Source of the DNA: Gemmatimonadetes bacterium T265
GTDB lineage: Bacteria; Gemmatimonadota; Gemmatimonadetes; Gemmatimonadales; Gemmatimonadaceae
Reading direction: 5' to 3'
Length of the DNA: 64,000 bases
Assembly: GCA_019973575.1 (NCBI GenBank)
Contig: BPUI01000002.1
Location: forward strand, 248,001-312,000
The translations under genes were made by a program, and so were the position numbers. The number at the start of each line of letters is the position of its first letter. Position 1 is the first letter of the stretch. Shown piece after piece: positions 1 to 8,326 of this stretch. The notes under the pieces were generated by a model. The model was not told where the DNA came from, ran no database searches, and was given only the letters and a program-made list of their open reading frames with translations.

Positions 1-1
1 G

Positions 2-322
2 GTCCGGAGCGTCAAGTCGAACGCGATCGTGCTCGCGCGGGGTGGCATGACGCTCGGGATCGGCGCCGGACAGATGTCCCGCGTCGATGCGGCGTTCGTC
101 GCCTCGCACAAGGCGCGTGAGGCGGGGCACGCCGCGGCCGGCGCGGTGCTCGGCTCCGACGCGTTCTTTCCGTTCCGCGACGGGGTGGACCAGGCGGCCT
201 CCGCCGGGGTACGCGCGATCGTGCAGCCCGGCGGCTCGGTCCGAGACGCCGAGGTGATCGCCGCCGCCGACGAGCACGGCATGGCGATGGTGTTCACCGG
301 GCAGCGCCTGTTCCGGCATTGA
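2..322 (+). CDS. purH: Bifunctional AICAR transformylase / IMP cyclohydrolase, C-terminal end (partial)
   Basis: This is the 3' end of purH; the start lies outside the window, and the frame is open from base 2. PurH performs the last two steps of IMP synthesis in the cytoplasm: formylation of AICAR and ring closure. The visible C-terminus carries the transformylase signature of the family: [12 protein letters not shown], then [33 protein letters not shown] and the typical ending RLFRH. It stops with TGA about 130 bases before the next gene. The assignment is secure because this tail is among the most conserved parts of PurH. Nothing can be said about its regulation or the cyclohydrolase half. 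Confidence 0.95.
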   Translation, partial: VRSVKSNAIVLARGGMTLGIGAGQMSRVDAAFVASHKAREAGHAAAGAVLGSDAFFPFRDGVDQAASAGVRAIVQPGGSVRDAEVIAAADEHGMAMVFTGQRLFRH

Positions 323-452
323 TCCGGGCGGCGCGCGCCGTCGATCTTTCGTGCCTCCCCGGGCCGGTGTCAGAGGATGACGCCGGCACGGATTATTGTT
401 CGCGCGACCGACCGCATTGTCGACCGGGCGGCCCACGTCCCTTCCCTTGCTG

Positions 453-2873
453 ATGTCTGCTGCCGTTCTCCGTCCCGACGCCGTTCCGTCCACCGCGCGC
501 GGTGCCGCCGTCCTGCCCGCGGCCGGGGTCGACTTGGACTACCGGCCGTCATACGGGGCGGCGGGGCTGGCGGCGCTCGGCGTGTTCCTGCTCTACGTGC
601 TCACGCTCGCGCCCTCGACGGGCATGTGGGACGCCAGCGAGTACATCGCGGCCGCGTACGTGCTCGGCATCCCGCACCCGCCGGGGAACCCGTTCTTCGT
701 CCTCGTCGGCCGGGTGATGAGCCTGCTGCCCGTCGCCCCCACGGTGGCGATGCGCATCAACGTGCTCGCCGCGCTCTGCTCGGCGGTGGCGGCCGGCGTC
801 TGGTTCCTCGTCGCCGAGCGCGTGCTGGTGAGCTGGCTGCCGCGCCGCGCGCTCCGGCTCGCCGGGGGCGCGCTGGCCGCCCTCCTGGGCGCGACCGCGT
901 TCACGGTGTGGAACCAGAGCGTGGTGAACGAGAAGGTCTACACCGTCTCGCTCGCCTTCTTCGCCCTGGTCTCGTGGCTGGTCGTGCGCTGGTGCGACGA
1001 CCCGGAGGGGCCCAAGGCGCCGCGGCTGCTGCTGCTGGCGGCGTACCTGATCGGGCTCGGCTACGCGAACCACCCGGCCGGCTTCCTGGTCGCGCCGGCG
1101 GTGGCGGCCGGGGTGCTGCTGCGGCGGCCGGCGACGCTGCTCGACTGGCGGCTGCTGAGCCGGGCGGCGCTCTGCTTCGCGCTCGGGCTGACGCCGTTCC
1201 TCTACCAGCCGATCCGGGCGGCGCAGTTCCCCGCGCTCAACGAGGGGGAGCCGACCGCGTGCACGACGCGGCTCACGGTCGCGTGCACCTTCACGAAGGT
1301 GACCGCCGACCGGTTCCTGGCGAACGTGAACCGCGAGCAGTACGGCAAGCCCGACCTCGCCGACCGCCAGGCGCCCTTCACGGCGCAGGTCGGGATGTGG
1401 TGGCTCTACTTCAAGTGGCAGTGGCTCCGGGACGCGCACGGCGAGCGGCCGGCCGCGCAGAGCGCGCTCGCCGTGCTCTTCCTCGCGCTCGGCGCGATCG
1501 GGGGGTGGGTGCACTTCAAACGCGACCGGCAGAGCTTCTGGTTCTTCGGGCCGCTCGTGTTCTCGGTGACGCTCGCGCTCATCTACTACATGAACTTCAA
1601 GTACGGCGCGTCGCAGGCCCCCGAGCTGACCGACGTGCCGCGCGAGGTGCGCGACCGCGACTACTTCTATCTCTGGAGCTTCAGCACCTGGGGCGTGTGG
1701 GCCGCGCTCGGGCTGATGTGGGTGTGGGAATCGCTCGCCTCGCTGCTCGGGACCGAGCGCGTGCGGCTCGGTCGCGACACGGTCGAGGTGCCGCGCGAGC
1801 GCTCGTGGATCGGCGCGTCGCCGGTGCTCGCGCTCTCCGTGATCCCGCTCGCCGGCAACTGGCACCAGGCCTCGCGCGCCGGGCACCGCGACACGGCCGC
1901 GTTCGCGCGCGACCTGCTCAACTCGGTCGAGCCCTACGGCATCCTCGTCACGGCGGGCGACAACGACACCTTCCCGCTCTGGTACGCGCAGGAAGTCGAG
2001 GGCGTGCGCAAGGACGTGATCGTCGCGTGCACCTCGCTCCTCAACACGGACTGGTACGTGCGGCAGATGGTGCGCCGCCCCGTGTACACGTACGACGCGG
2101 CGAAGGGCCCGGCGATCTACAGCGGGCGCGAGTGGCCGAAGCCCACGGGGCCGGTGCTCAGGATGAGCATGGCGGAGCTCGACGCGATTCCGCTCGGCGT
2201 CAACCTCGACCAGCCGCAAACCTTCCAGAAGGTGACCGGGCGCGACACGCTGCGCGCGACGATCTCGCAGCCCCAGCTGCTCCGCCAGGACCTGCTCGTC
2301 CTCTATCTGATCCGCGACGCCTGGCCGCAGCGGCCGGTGTACATCAGCCGCACGTCGGGCTCGTACGGTCAGGAGCTCGGGCTCAACAACTACCTCCTGA
2401 GCCAGGGGCTCGCGCGCAAGCTGCTTCCGGCGCCGCCGAGCACCGGGCGCGACACGCTGCTGGTGCAGGGCGAGGGATTCGTCGACCTCGCGCGCAGCGT
2501 GGCGCTCTGGAACACGTTCGAAGGCCCGGCGGCGCTCATCAAGCGTGGCGACTGGGTCGACATGCCGAGCGTCGGCATCCCGAACCTCTACACGCTCACG
2601 GGTTTGATGCTGTCGGACGCGCTCGAGCATACCGGCCGGACGGCGGAGGCGCGGCGCATCTACGCCACCGCGGAGCAGGTCGCGGCCGCGACGCACCAGA
2701 CGCGCGAGTTCGGGTTCGACCAGCGCCCGACGCCGGGGACGCCCGTCCGTGACAACCCGCTGCAGAGCCTCGTCGCGCCCGATTCCGCGGCGATGCCGGG
2801 CGCGCGCCCCGGCGGCGCGCCGGCGCAGGCCGCCGCACCGGGCGGCAGCCCGGGCGCTCCGCGGAAGCGCTGA
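453..2873 (+). CDS. DUF2723 family multi-pass membrane protein (glycosyltransferase-like)
   Basis: A polytopic membrane protein of about 806 residues. The N-terminal half matches the DUF2723/TMEM260 family: a first membrane segment (GAAGLAALGVFLLYVLTLAP) is followed by the family hallmark MWDASEYIAAAY and HPPGNPFF. Several more hydrophobic helices follow to about residue 470. The rest is a soluble region with AGDNDTFPLWYAQ and DVIVACTSLLNTDWY, also typical of the family. Relatives are thought to be lipid-linked-sugar-dependent O-glycosyltransferases, with the acidic WDxxE in the first periplasmic loop taking the catalytic place; that role is inferred. I prefer the ATG at 453; an upstream TTG at 396 would add 19 unconvincing residues. 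The C-terminal tail is rich in Pro, Gly and Ala. No occurrence of the GTTAGGC heptamer was seen in this gene or anywhere in the first 5.3 kb. Confidence 0.88.
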   Translation: MSAAVLRPDAVPSTARGAAVLPAAGVDLDYRPSYGAAGLAALGVFLLYVLTLAPSTGMWDASEYIAAAYVLGIPHPPGNPFFVLVGRVMSLLPVAPTVAMRINVLAALCSAVAAGVWFLVAERVLVSWLPRRALRLAGGALAALLGATAFTVWNQSVVNEKVYTVSLAFFALVSWLVVRWCDDPEGPKAPRLLLLAAYLIGLGYANHPAGFLVAPAVAAGVLLRRPATLLDWRLLSRAALCFALGLTPFLYQPIRAAQFPALNEGEPTACTTRLTVACTFTKVTADRFLANVNREQYGKPDLADRQAPFTAQVGMWWLYFKWQWLRDAHGERPAAQSALAVLFLALGAIGGWVHFKRDRQSFWFFGPLVFSVTLALIYYMNFKYGASQAPELTDVPREVRDRDYFYLWSFSTWGVWAALGLMWVWESLASLLGTERVRLGRDTVEVPRERSWIGASPVLALSVIPLAGNWHQASRAGHRDTAAFARDLLNSVEPYGILVTAGDNDTFPLWYAQEVEGVRKDVIVACTSLLNTDWYVRQMVRRPVYTYDAAKGPAIYSGREWPKPTGPVLRMSMAELDAIPLGVNLDQPQTFQKVTGRDTLRATISQPQLLRQDLLVLYLIRDAWPQRPVYISRTSGSYGQELGLNNYLLSQGLARKLLPAPPSTGRDTLLVQGEGFVDLARSVALWNTFEGPAALIKRGDWVDMPSVGIPNLYTLTGLMLSDALEHTGRTAEARRIYATAEQVAAATHQTREFGFDQRPTPGTPVRDNPLQSLVAPDSAAMPGARPGGAPAQAAAPGGSPGAPRKR

Positions 2874-3025
2874 GCACCGCGACGCCGACGAGTTCGGCGC
2901 ATTTCGCACCATTTTGTACGTACGGAATGCATCAGCTGGGGCTTCGGGTGCGGCGCTTGCGTTGTTTGCCGTGTAGCACGACGACGGCGCCCGGCCCGGG
3001 CGCGGCTCGCTGACCCGGAGGACTG

Positions 3026-3490
3026 ATGCCCGAACCGCTCGATCCCGATCGTCCGGCGAACCCGGCCAAGGACGCCGGCGGTCCCCCGGACCGCCCCGAG
3101 CGACGGCGGCGCCGCGTCGTCGGCAGCGAGCGGAACCCGCGGGTCGCGGCCGCGCAGTTCGTCGCGCGCTACCGGCTCGAGCCGTTCCACCGTGCACTGA
3201 GCGGACTCGCCGTCGCCGTGTTCGGGGCGGACGCGACGGTGGTGGCGCACCTGCGCGCCGACGGGCGCAAACAACGGCTCACGTTTGTGGTCGACGCGGC
3301 GGACCCGCAGGCCGGGCTCGACTACGCGCAGTTTCTGCCGCGCGAGCACGCGTTCTGGACCGCGTACACCCAGCTCGCGAAGCCGGCGGTGCCGTTCGCC
3401 GTCGCGATCCGCCCCGCCCGCGGCTGGTGCCGAACCGAAGCGCTCGCGCCGTTCTTCGCGTACCTGCCGACGCGCGACGCCGTGATGTGA
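3026..3490 (+). CDS. Hypothetical protein, 154 aa
   Basis: Not a family I recognise. A good ribosome site (GGAGG, 5 bases before ATG) supports the start. The first 35 residues are Pro/Asp/Arg-rich and probably disordered, ending in a basic run (RRRRRVV). The remaining 115 residues look like a small globular alpha/beta domain (AVAVFGADATVVAHLRADG, LTFVVDAADPQAGLDYAQFLPREHAFW). There is no signal peptide or membrane segment. It stands alone between the DUF2723 gene and a convergent metalloprotease gene. The codon third positions are GC-rich like the neighbours, which supports real coding. A nucleic-acid-binding role for the basic N-terminus would be speculation. Confidence 0.6.
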   Translation: MPEPLDPDRPANPAKDAGGPPDRPERRRRRVVGSERNPRVAAAQFVARYRLEPFHRALSGLAVAVFGADATVVAHLRADGRKQRLTFVVDAADPQAGLDYAQFLPREHAFWTAYTQLAKPAVPFAVAIRPARGWCRTEALAPFFAYLPTRDAVM

Positions 3491-3551
3491 TCTGATGTGA
3501 CGGCGGAGCACGCGCCGGCGTCGCCGCGTCGTGTCCTCCCGTGTCACGCGA

Positions 3552-5081
3552 TCAGCGGGCAGCTACGCCCCGTCTCACCCGGAGCGCGGCGCCGGGAATA
3601 CGCCGGACGCGGCGTCCGGGCGTCACGGTGTAGATTGGCGGAAGCGCGACGTCGGTGAGCAGTTCGCCCGCCGCGCGACTCGCGGACGGACCGCGCGCCG
3701 CGGCGACACTCGAAGCCGCCGGCACCAACAGCGGCTCGGCGGCGGCGACGTTGACTGCGTAGCCGAGGTCGGCCAGGCTGAGCACCGTCAGGCGTGAGGC
3801 GGGGTGCGTCGTCGCCGAGCTGAGATAGCCGGTCATCAGCTCCGCCCCGAACACGGACGACCGCCAGTGCGCGTCGGCGGTGCCCGGACCGCCGAGATTC
3901 TCGACCGGCACGCCGACGCCGTCGAGGGTGAATCCGTTCGCCGCGCTGCCACTTTCGCCGAGCGGGCCGACGTACACGGGATCGAACGTGCCGGCCCCGC
4001 TCAGGTAGGCATGCACGCCGGCGACGTCCCACAAGGTGCCGATGCCGAGGACGTGTCCCATCTCGTGGCGGATCACGTCGTACGCGGTGCCGCGCGAGAC
4101 GAGTGTCGCGAAGTCGGCCGAGTCGAACCGCATGGTGCCGACGACGGGCAGCCCGCGCGGCTGCGACGCGGCGTCGCTCCGGAGTACGCACGGCCCAGCC
4201 TCGCCGAGGATCTTCCCCTTCCCGTCGATGCTGTCGACGCTGAAGAAGATCGTCAGGCCGGTCATCGTCGTGTTGAGGGCGGGCGTCCCCGTGTCGCACG
4301 CGTCGGCGACGAGGCTCACGTCGGCGCTCGGCAGCGTCGCGGTGATCACCGACTCCCAGAACGCCGCGGCCCGCGCGAAGACGGCCGGGTAGGCGGGATC
4401 GACCGCGCCGAGCGCGACGAGGTCGATGTGGTACGGGCCGGGCGTCACCGGCACGATCGCGACTGGCACGGTGACGTTCACACCGCGCCCGCGAAAGTCA
4501 GCGCCCACGGTGAGCTGCGCGGTGCCGACGGCTGCGGCCATGAGTGTGGTGCCGGCAATGCTGGCGACCGCGGCGTTGTCGCTCGCGAACGAGATCGGAT
4601 ACCGGATCTGGTTGCCGCCCGAGTCGTAAACGAGCGCCGCGAGTGGCACGCGGGTTCCGGGCGCGGCGTCGACGCGCGTGGGTAGGGCGCGCACCCGTGC
4701 CGCCGGCGCGAGCGCCACGAGTGAAGGGGTCGCGGACGTGACGACCTTGCCGTTTGGCAGGCCGGTGACCGTGGCCGTGACCACCGCGGTGCCCGCCCCG
4801 ACGAAGCGCGCGATTCCCTTGGCACTCACCCGTACGACCGTGGTGTCCGACGTCGCGTACGCGATTGTTCCGATCGTTGCCGGCCGGCCGGAGGCGTCGG
4901 CCGCGACGGCCGCGAGGGCGACGGTGTCCCCGACGATCGCGGAGTCGACGCTCGCCGCGAAGGTCACCCGCGTCGGCACGATCGGCGCGGGCCCGCCGTC
5001 GCCGCGGCAGGCCGCCGCCGTCGCGGCGGTAAGGACGGAGCGCAGCAACGAGAGAGCGGGCCGGCCGGAGAGTGACCGCAT
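3552..5081 (-). CDS. Lipoprotein with Ig-like domains and leishmanolysin-like zinc metalloprotease motif
   Basis: A secreted protein of about 509 residues. The N-terminus is a lipoprotein signal (hydrophobic stretch ending AATAAAC, Cys about residue 25), so it is probably anchored to a membrane facing outward. Two bacterial Ig-like (BIG_2 type) domains follow, seen as VTFAASVDSAIVGDTVALAA and a later ALPTRVDAAPGTRVPLAALV with 'VSAKGIARFVGAGTAVVTA' style strands. The C-terminal half holds the zinc motif HEMGHVLGIGTLW, and further on HWRSSVFGAELMTG, which fits the third His and Met-turn of M8/leishmanolysin-type metzincins. The glutamate of HExxH is present, so activity is plausible. The substrate is unknown. 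I chose the ATG at 5081; a GTG at 5114 would add 11 residues before the same signal. Confidence 0.8.
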   Translation of the reverse strand: MRSLSGRPALSLLRSVLTAATAAACRGDGGPAPIVPTRVTFAASVDSAIVGDTVALAAVAADASGRPATIGTIAYATSDTTVVRVSAKGIARFVGAGTAVVTATVTGLPNGKVVTSATPSLVALAPAARVRALPTRVDAAPGTRVPLAALVYDSGGNQIRYPISFASDNAAVASIAGTTLMAAAVGTAQLTVGADFRGRGVNVTVPVAIVPVTPGPYHIDLVALGAVDPAYPAVFARAAAFWESVITATLPSADVSLVADACDTGTPALNTTMTGLTIFFSVDSIDGKGKILGEAGPCVLRSDAASQPRGLPVVGTMRFDSADFATLVSRGTAYDVIRHEMGHVLGIGTLWDVAGVHAYLSGAGTFDPVYVGPLGESGSAANGFTLDGVGVPVENLGGPGTADAHWRSSVFGAELMTGYLSSATTHPASRLTVLSLADLGYAVNVAAAEPLLVPAASSVAAARGPSASRAAGELLTDVALPPIYTVTPGRRVRRIPGAALRVRRGVAAR

Positions 5082-5167
5082 GAAGCCGGGCGAGGTTCGG
5101 GCGGAGTCGGGCACGGGAGGCGACGGATGGACGAAAGTTCGGGCGCGATACTAACTTCCGCGCGGCC

Positions 5168-5250
5168 GGAGGGCTGGCAGAATGGCTATTGCAACGGTCT
5201 TGAAAACCGTCGTCCGCAAGGACTTGTGGGTTCGAATCCCACGCCCTCCT
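5168..5250 (+). tRNA. tRNA-Ser (anticodon UGA)
   Basis: The acceptor arm GGAGGGC pairs with GCCCTCC at 5243-5249. The anticodon arm ACGGT-CTTGAAA-ACCGT gives anticodon TGA. A long variable arm (GTCC-GCAA-GGAC) marks a serine tRNA, and the T arm GTGGG-TTCGAAT-CCCAC pairs perfectly. CCA is not encoded. The discriminator base reads T (5250), where serine tRNAs normally have G; this may reflect replacement of the 3' end by an inserted element (see the island entry). Confidence 0.9.
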
Positions 5251-5278
5251 CATTCGTAAGCCGTTATCCGAACAGCAG

Positions 5279-6112
5279 TTGCGCCAGCGCCCCGCCGCTT
5301 ACCCGGCCCGGGGCGCGCCGCTTTGGGCAAGGTTCGGAGCAGATGTCCGCCCGCCGCCGGGCCCGGAACCGTTAGGCACCGTCCCCGGCGCCCTCGGCGT
5401 CGGTCAGGATCACCGGCTCGTGCGCGTCGCTCTTCGGCGCGTCGGTCAGTGCCACCGGGTTGCCCTGCCGCCACTCCTGGCGCTCGGCGGAGTCGAACGC
5501 TCAACACCCGGCCGCGCAAGACGCTCGGCTGGCGCACCCCTGCTGAAGGGCTCGGCGGGCTACTACGGTCACCGCCTAACCAAGCTGTTGCGACGACTGG
5601 TTGAATCCCGGCTCTACGCCGACGGCACTTACTCGTCCGGTGGGTGCGGGATTTGCCCCTACCTCGGCCTGACGGCCGGACCGTTCGATGTCGGTCCCGG
5701 CATCGTCGTTCGGGTGACGCGTTCGGCGTTTCCGGGCGCGAACGCGGCACTGGGGGCGGCGACGTACGCGTTTGAACTCCAGACCTCCGTCGCCTACCGC
5801 ACCTGCACCACTCCCGACGCCACCACCTCGTGCCAGCCCGACTTTGCGTACGCCCCGCTCCACGGGGGGTCATTTTATCCACACCCGGCGCAGGGGGTCC
5901 CGGTGCCGCCGGATAACGTCGGGAACTACATCACCTTCAGTGTGTCGCTCGGCGACGAGGTGACCTTCACGGCGTTCGACGCCTCCGATCGGGTGGTCAC
6001 CACGGACACCTTCGCCCCGTCGCTCTTCGTCGCTCCCGAACCCTCCACCATCGCCCTCACGCTCGGCGGCCTCGGCATGCTTGGGGCGGTGACGTTGCGG
6101 CGGCGCGCCTAA
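5279..6112 (+). CDS. PEP-CTERM sorting-domain protein, N-terminus abnormal or lost
   Basis: The C-terminus is a clear PEP-CTERM sorting signal: VAPEPSTIALTLGGLGMLGA followed by TLRRRA. Proteins with this tail are exported and processed by an exosortase, often in exopolysaccharide-producing bacteria. The middle part (from about 5640) looks like an extracellular beta-rich domain with paired cysteines (GGCGICPYL, RTCTTPDATTSCQPDF). The first 100 residues have no signal peptide and look like arbitrary translation of GC-rich DNA, so the genuine 5' end is probably missing, replaced when the flanking tRNA-delimited segment formed. No exosortase gene is in the window. The stop TAA lies inside a GCCTAAC heptamer. 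The acyltransferase gene begins 5 bases downstream. Confidence 0.6.
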   Translation: MRQRPAAYPARGAPLWARFGADVRPPPGPEPLGTVPGALGVGQDHRLVRVALRRVGQCHRVALPPLLALGGVERSTPGRARRSAGAPLLKGSAGYYGHRLTKLLRRLVESRLYADGTYSSGGCGICPYLGLTAGPFDVGPGIVVRVTRSAFPGANAALGAATYAFELQTSVAYRTCTTPDATTSCQPDFAYAPLHGGSFYPHPAQGVPVPPDNVGNYITFSVSLGDEVTFTAFDASDRVVTTDTFAPSLFVAPEPSTIALTLGGLGMLGAVTLRRRA

Positions 6113-6117
6113 CGCCC

Positions 6118-7317
6118 GTGCCGTCCCCCACCGCCCGGCCGCCCGCGCTCGTGTCGTTCGGCGAGGGACTGCGAGAGCTCTGGACGCCGACGCCCGCGCA
6201 GATTCCCGCCCTCGACGTGCTCCGGTCCGCGGCGATCGTCCTCGTGATTGTCGGGCACTTCGCGGTGCTGGGCGGCGAGGTGTTCCCGCACTCGGCCGCC
6301 GTGTTCCGCACTCCGCCCTTCCGGTTCGGCTGGACGGGCGTGGACCTCTTCTTCGTCCTCAGCGGGTTGCTGATCGGCCGCCAGTTGTGGCGTGAGTACG
6401 TGCGGAGCGGGACGGTCGACGTGCGCCGCTTCATCCTGCGCCGCGGGTTCCGCATCTGGCCGCTCTACTTCGCCGCGGTCCTGCTGTCGCCCGTGCTCAC
6501 GGCCACATGGTCGTATCGCTGGGCGGACTGGCTGTTCATCAGCAACTACCTCCCGTGTCGCGTGGAAGGCGGCTGGTCGCTGTCCACCGAGGAGCAATTC
6601 TATATGCTCGCGCCGGTGCTGCTCGTGCTCGGGGCGCGTCGCTTTCGTGCGCGCCGTTGGTTCGTGCTGCTCCCGCTCGGCCTCGCCGGCGTCAGCGTCG
6701 TCCGCTGGCTCACGGCTCGGCGGCTGCTCGCGGCCGGCATGAGCGCGTACGACGTCAAGCAGGCGCTGTTCCTGCCCTTCCATCTGCACAACGAAGGGCT
6801 GGCAGTCGGGTTGCTGATCGCGCTGGCCGCGACCGTCGCGCCGGAGTGGATCAGCGGCGCACGCGCGCATCGACGACGCACCGCTGCACTCGTCGTCGGC
6901 GCACTCGGACTCGGTGCCGCGCTCGACGTCGCGAGTCCCGTCGTCTTCCCGTTCCTCGCGCTGGCCCTGATCTTCGGCGCCGTCACCGTCGCGCTCCTCG
7001 CCGCCGGCCCGGTGCTCCCGGCAATCGTCCGCGCGCGGGCCTTCTTCACGGTGTCGCGCCTGTCGTACGGGATGTATCTCAACCACCGGGCGATCATGCG
7101 CTGGATCGCGCCGCCCGTCGTGCGCGGGCTGCGGGGCGGGTTGGGCGAGCATCCGACGACGATCGCGCTGGCGCTGCTGTTCGCGCTCGCGTGCTCGGCC
7201 GCGGTCGCGGCGGTGACGTTCGTGCTCGTCGAGCGCCCGTTCTTACTGCTCCGCGAACGTATGCTCCACGCGCGCCCCGCGCTCGGCGCGCGGGCGGGTG
7301 AGGTCGTGCCCGCCTAA
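6118..7317 (+). CDS. Acyltransferase 3 family membrane protein (OafA/YrhL type)
   Basis: A membrane O-acyltransferase of 399 residues with about ten hydrophobic segments. The family start is clear: LDVLRSAAIVLVIVGHF contains the conserved catalytic-type His, followed by TGVDLFFVLSGLLIG and RRFILRRGFRIWPLYF. The region WSLSTEEQFYMLAP is also diagnostic. Members transfer acetyl or other acyl groups to extracellular polysaccharide, lipopolysaccharide or small molecules; the acceptor here is unknown. The GTG start at 6118 is 5 bases after the PEP-CTERM gene, so the two are probably co-transcribed, and both lie inside the tRNA-flanked segment. An envelope or exopolysaccharide decoration role would fit both. 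The stop TAA again falls in a GCCTAAC heptamer. Confidence 0.88.
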   Translation: MPSPTARPPALVSFGEGLRELWTPTPAQIPALDVLRSAAIVLVIVGHFAVLGGEVFPHSAAVFRTPPFRFGWTGVDLFFVLSGLLIGRQLWREYVRSGTVDVRRFILRRGFRIWPLYFAAVLLSPVLTATWSYRWADWLFISNYLPCRVEGGWSLSTEEQFYMLAPVLLVLGARRFRARRWFVLLPLGLAGVSVVRWLTARRLLAAGMSAYDVKQALFLPFHLHNEGLAVGLLIALAATVAPEWISGARAHRRRTAALVVGALGLGAALDVASPVVFPFLALALIFGAVTVALLAAGPVLPAIVRARAFFTVSRLSYGMYLNHRAIMRWIAPPVVRGLRGGLGEHPTTIALALLFALACSAAVAAVTFVLVERPFLLLRERMLHARPALGARAGEVVPA

Positions 7318-7528
7318 CGCACGGCCACCCCGCGCGCGACGACGGCAGCACGACGAGCCGCGCCGTCGCCTGCTGCGGAGAGCCCTCACGTGGGCAAGGT
7401 TGTGGGCAGATTCCCCCGGGCACACTCTGCGAACGACCGCGACGGGTCGCAACTCGCGGTGGGGCGTCTCAGAGGGGCACGGGGGCACATCGGACCGGGT
7501 CGGACGCTCCGCAACGGCGTGAGTCGAA

Positions 7529-7580
7529 CTTGAAAACCGTCGTCCGCAACGACTTGCGGGTTCGAATCCCACGCCCTCCT
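7529..7580 (+). repeat. Duplicated 3' half of tRNA-Ser(UGA) (attR-like)
   Basis: Matches 5199-5250 at 50 of 52 positions (differences at 7550 and 7557). It starts in the anticodon loop, so there is no 5' half and no functional tRNA. One difference breaks a pair in the T arm and the other weakens the variable arm, as expected for a relic no longer under selection. Confidence 0.85.
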
Positions 7581-8169
7581 TCTCGCAGCACGGCCGCCGT
7601 CGACCGTACGCGCGATCCGGCCGGCGACGTGAGCGCCCGTGACCGACGACGTGCTAGATCAGCCCGGCTTCCGCGCGCGCCGGGGTACCGACGGCAGCGA
7701 AGTCGGCGCGCGGGTCGGCAACACGAGAGGCAGGTCTGTCGTAGAGGCGATGTAGCGCGGCACCTGCAATAGACCGCACGGACCAGCCTGCCGTTGTCCC
7801 GCCGGGGTACCCGTCCCGGTCCTCGCCTCGGCCCCGTCGCGCGTCGGTACGTGCCCTGAAAGCGTGTCGAGGTTCAGTTCCCGACCGCGGCGTCCGAGAC
7901 TGGGCGGCATCGCGGGCGTATGGTGGCCGCGGCGGCGCGGTTCGGCGCCGATCCGGCTCGCGAGGGCTCTCCGTCCGACCCTGGTCGGGGCTCGGCACCT
8001 AAGTCGAGTAGATGCGAGGCGGGGGGCAGCCGGCGACGGCTCCCCCCGCCTCGCGTTCGCGACCCCGGTTGGCCCGCCCGCCGGGTTGCTCGCGGCCGAG
8101 CCGCGGGTTAGCGTAGTGCAGTCGCGCCGGCGCGGTCCGCCGTGCTCGTGCGGCGCACACACAGGTTGT
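7581..8169. other. 589-base stretch without a supported gene
   Basis: Open frames exist on both strands but none has a recognisable domain, ribosome site or start context. The only clear structure is the hairpin at 8014-8054. The region directly follows the duplicated tRNA end and may be part of the scar or a leader of the tRNA-Ser(GCU) transcript. Confidence 0.5.
8014..8054. terminator. Strong GC hairpin, possible terminator or structured element
   Basis: Arms GCGAGGCGGGGGGCAGCCG and CGGCTCCCCCCGCCTCGC fold with a GCGA tetraloop and one bulged C. There is no T tract after it, so a factor-independent terminator is only a possibility. Confidence 0.4.
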
Positions 8170-8258
8170 GGAGAGGTGGCCGAGAGGCTGAAGGCACCGG
8201 TTTGCTAAACCGGCATAGTGGGAAACCGCTATCGAGGGTTCGAATCCCTCTCTCTCCG
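8170..8258 (+). tRNA. tRNA-Ser (anticodon GCU)
   Basis: Acceptor GGAGAGG pairs with TCTCTCC (one G-T pair) at 8251-8257, discriminator G at 8258. The anticodon arm CCGGT-TTGCTAA-ACCGG gives anticodon GCT. A long variable arm (TAGTGGGAAACCGCTA) and the T arm GAGGG-TTCGAAT-CCCTC complete a normal serine tRNA. CCA is not encoded. Confidence 0.95.
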
Positions 8259-8262
8259 CCTT

Positions 8263-8293
8263 GCGGGCCCGCCGGTCGCTCCGGCGGGCCCGC
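8263..8293 (+). terminator. Hairpin after tRNA-Ser(GCU)
   Basis: A perfect 13-base-pair stem, GCGGGCCCGCCGG with CCGGCGGGCCCGC, around a TCGCT loop, five bases after the tRNA and 34 before gltX. No strong T tract follows, so it may act as a processing or attenuating structure as well as a terminator. Confidence 0.55.
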
Positions 8294-8326
8294 TGTGCAT
8301 TTGTGGCCCTTCCGCCTCGCCTTCTC

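Larger units (their letters stand above)
5199..7580. mobile_element. Putative small island inserted at tRNA-Ser(UGA)
   Basis: The 3' 52 bases of the tRNA-Ser gene (5199-5250) recur at 7529-7580 with only two mismatches, in direct orientation. Such duplications are the usual footprint of integrase-mediated insertion into the 3' end of a tRNA. The 2.3 kb between them carries a PEP-CTERM protein without a normal N-terminus and an acyltransferase. No integrase gene is present, so if this is an island it is a remnant or was mobilised from elsewhere. A second, shorter and more diverged direct repeat sits near both ends (TGGGCAAGGTT at 5323 and 7393). Confidence 0.5.

Noticed and set aside
549..3197. 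Long frame antisense to the DUF2723 gene
   Set aside because: Arg/Glu/Pro-rich shadow without start signal or family; the plus strand gene is clearly real.
5480..5540. tRNA-like fragment on the minus strand near GAGTCGAAC
   Set aside because: Resembles a T loop in reverse, but no anticodon arm or full acceptor could be folded.
7659..8162. Possible gene in the spacer before tRNA-Ser(GCU)
   Set aside because: Composition is even between strands, with no ribosome site or recognisable domain, and the strong hairpin would lie inside it.
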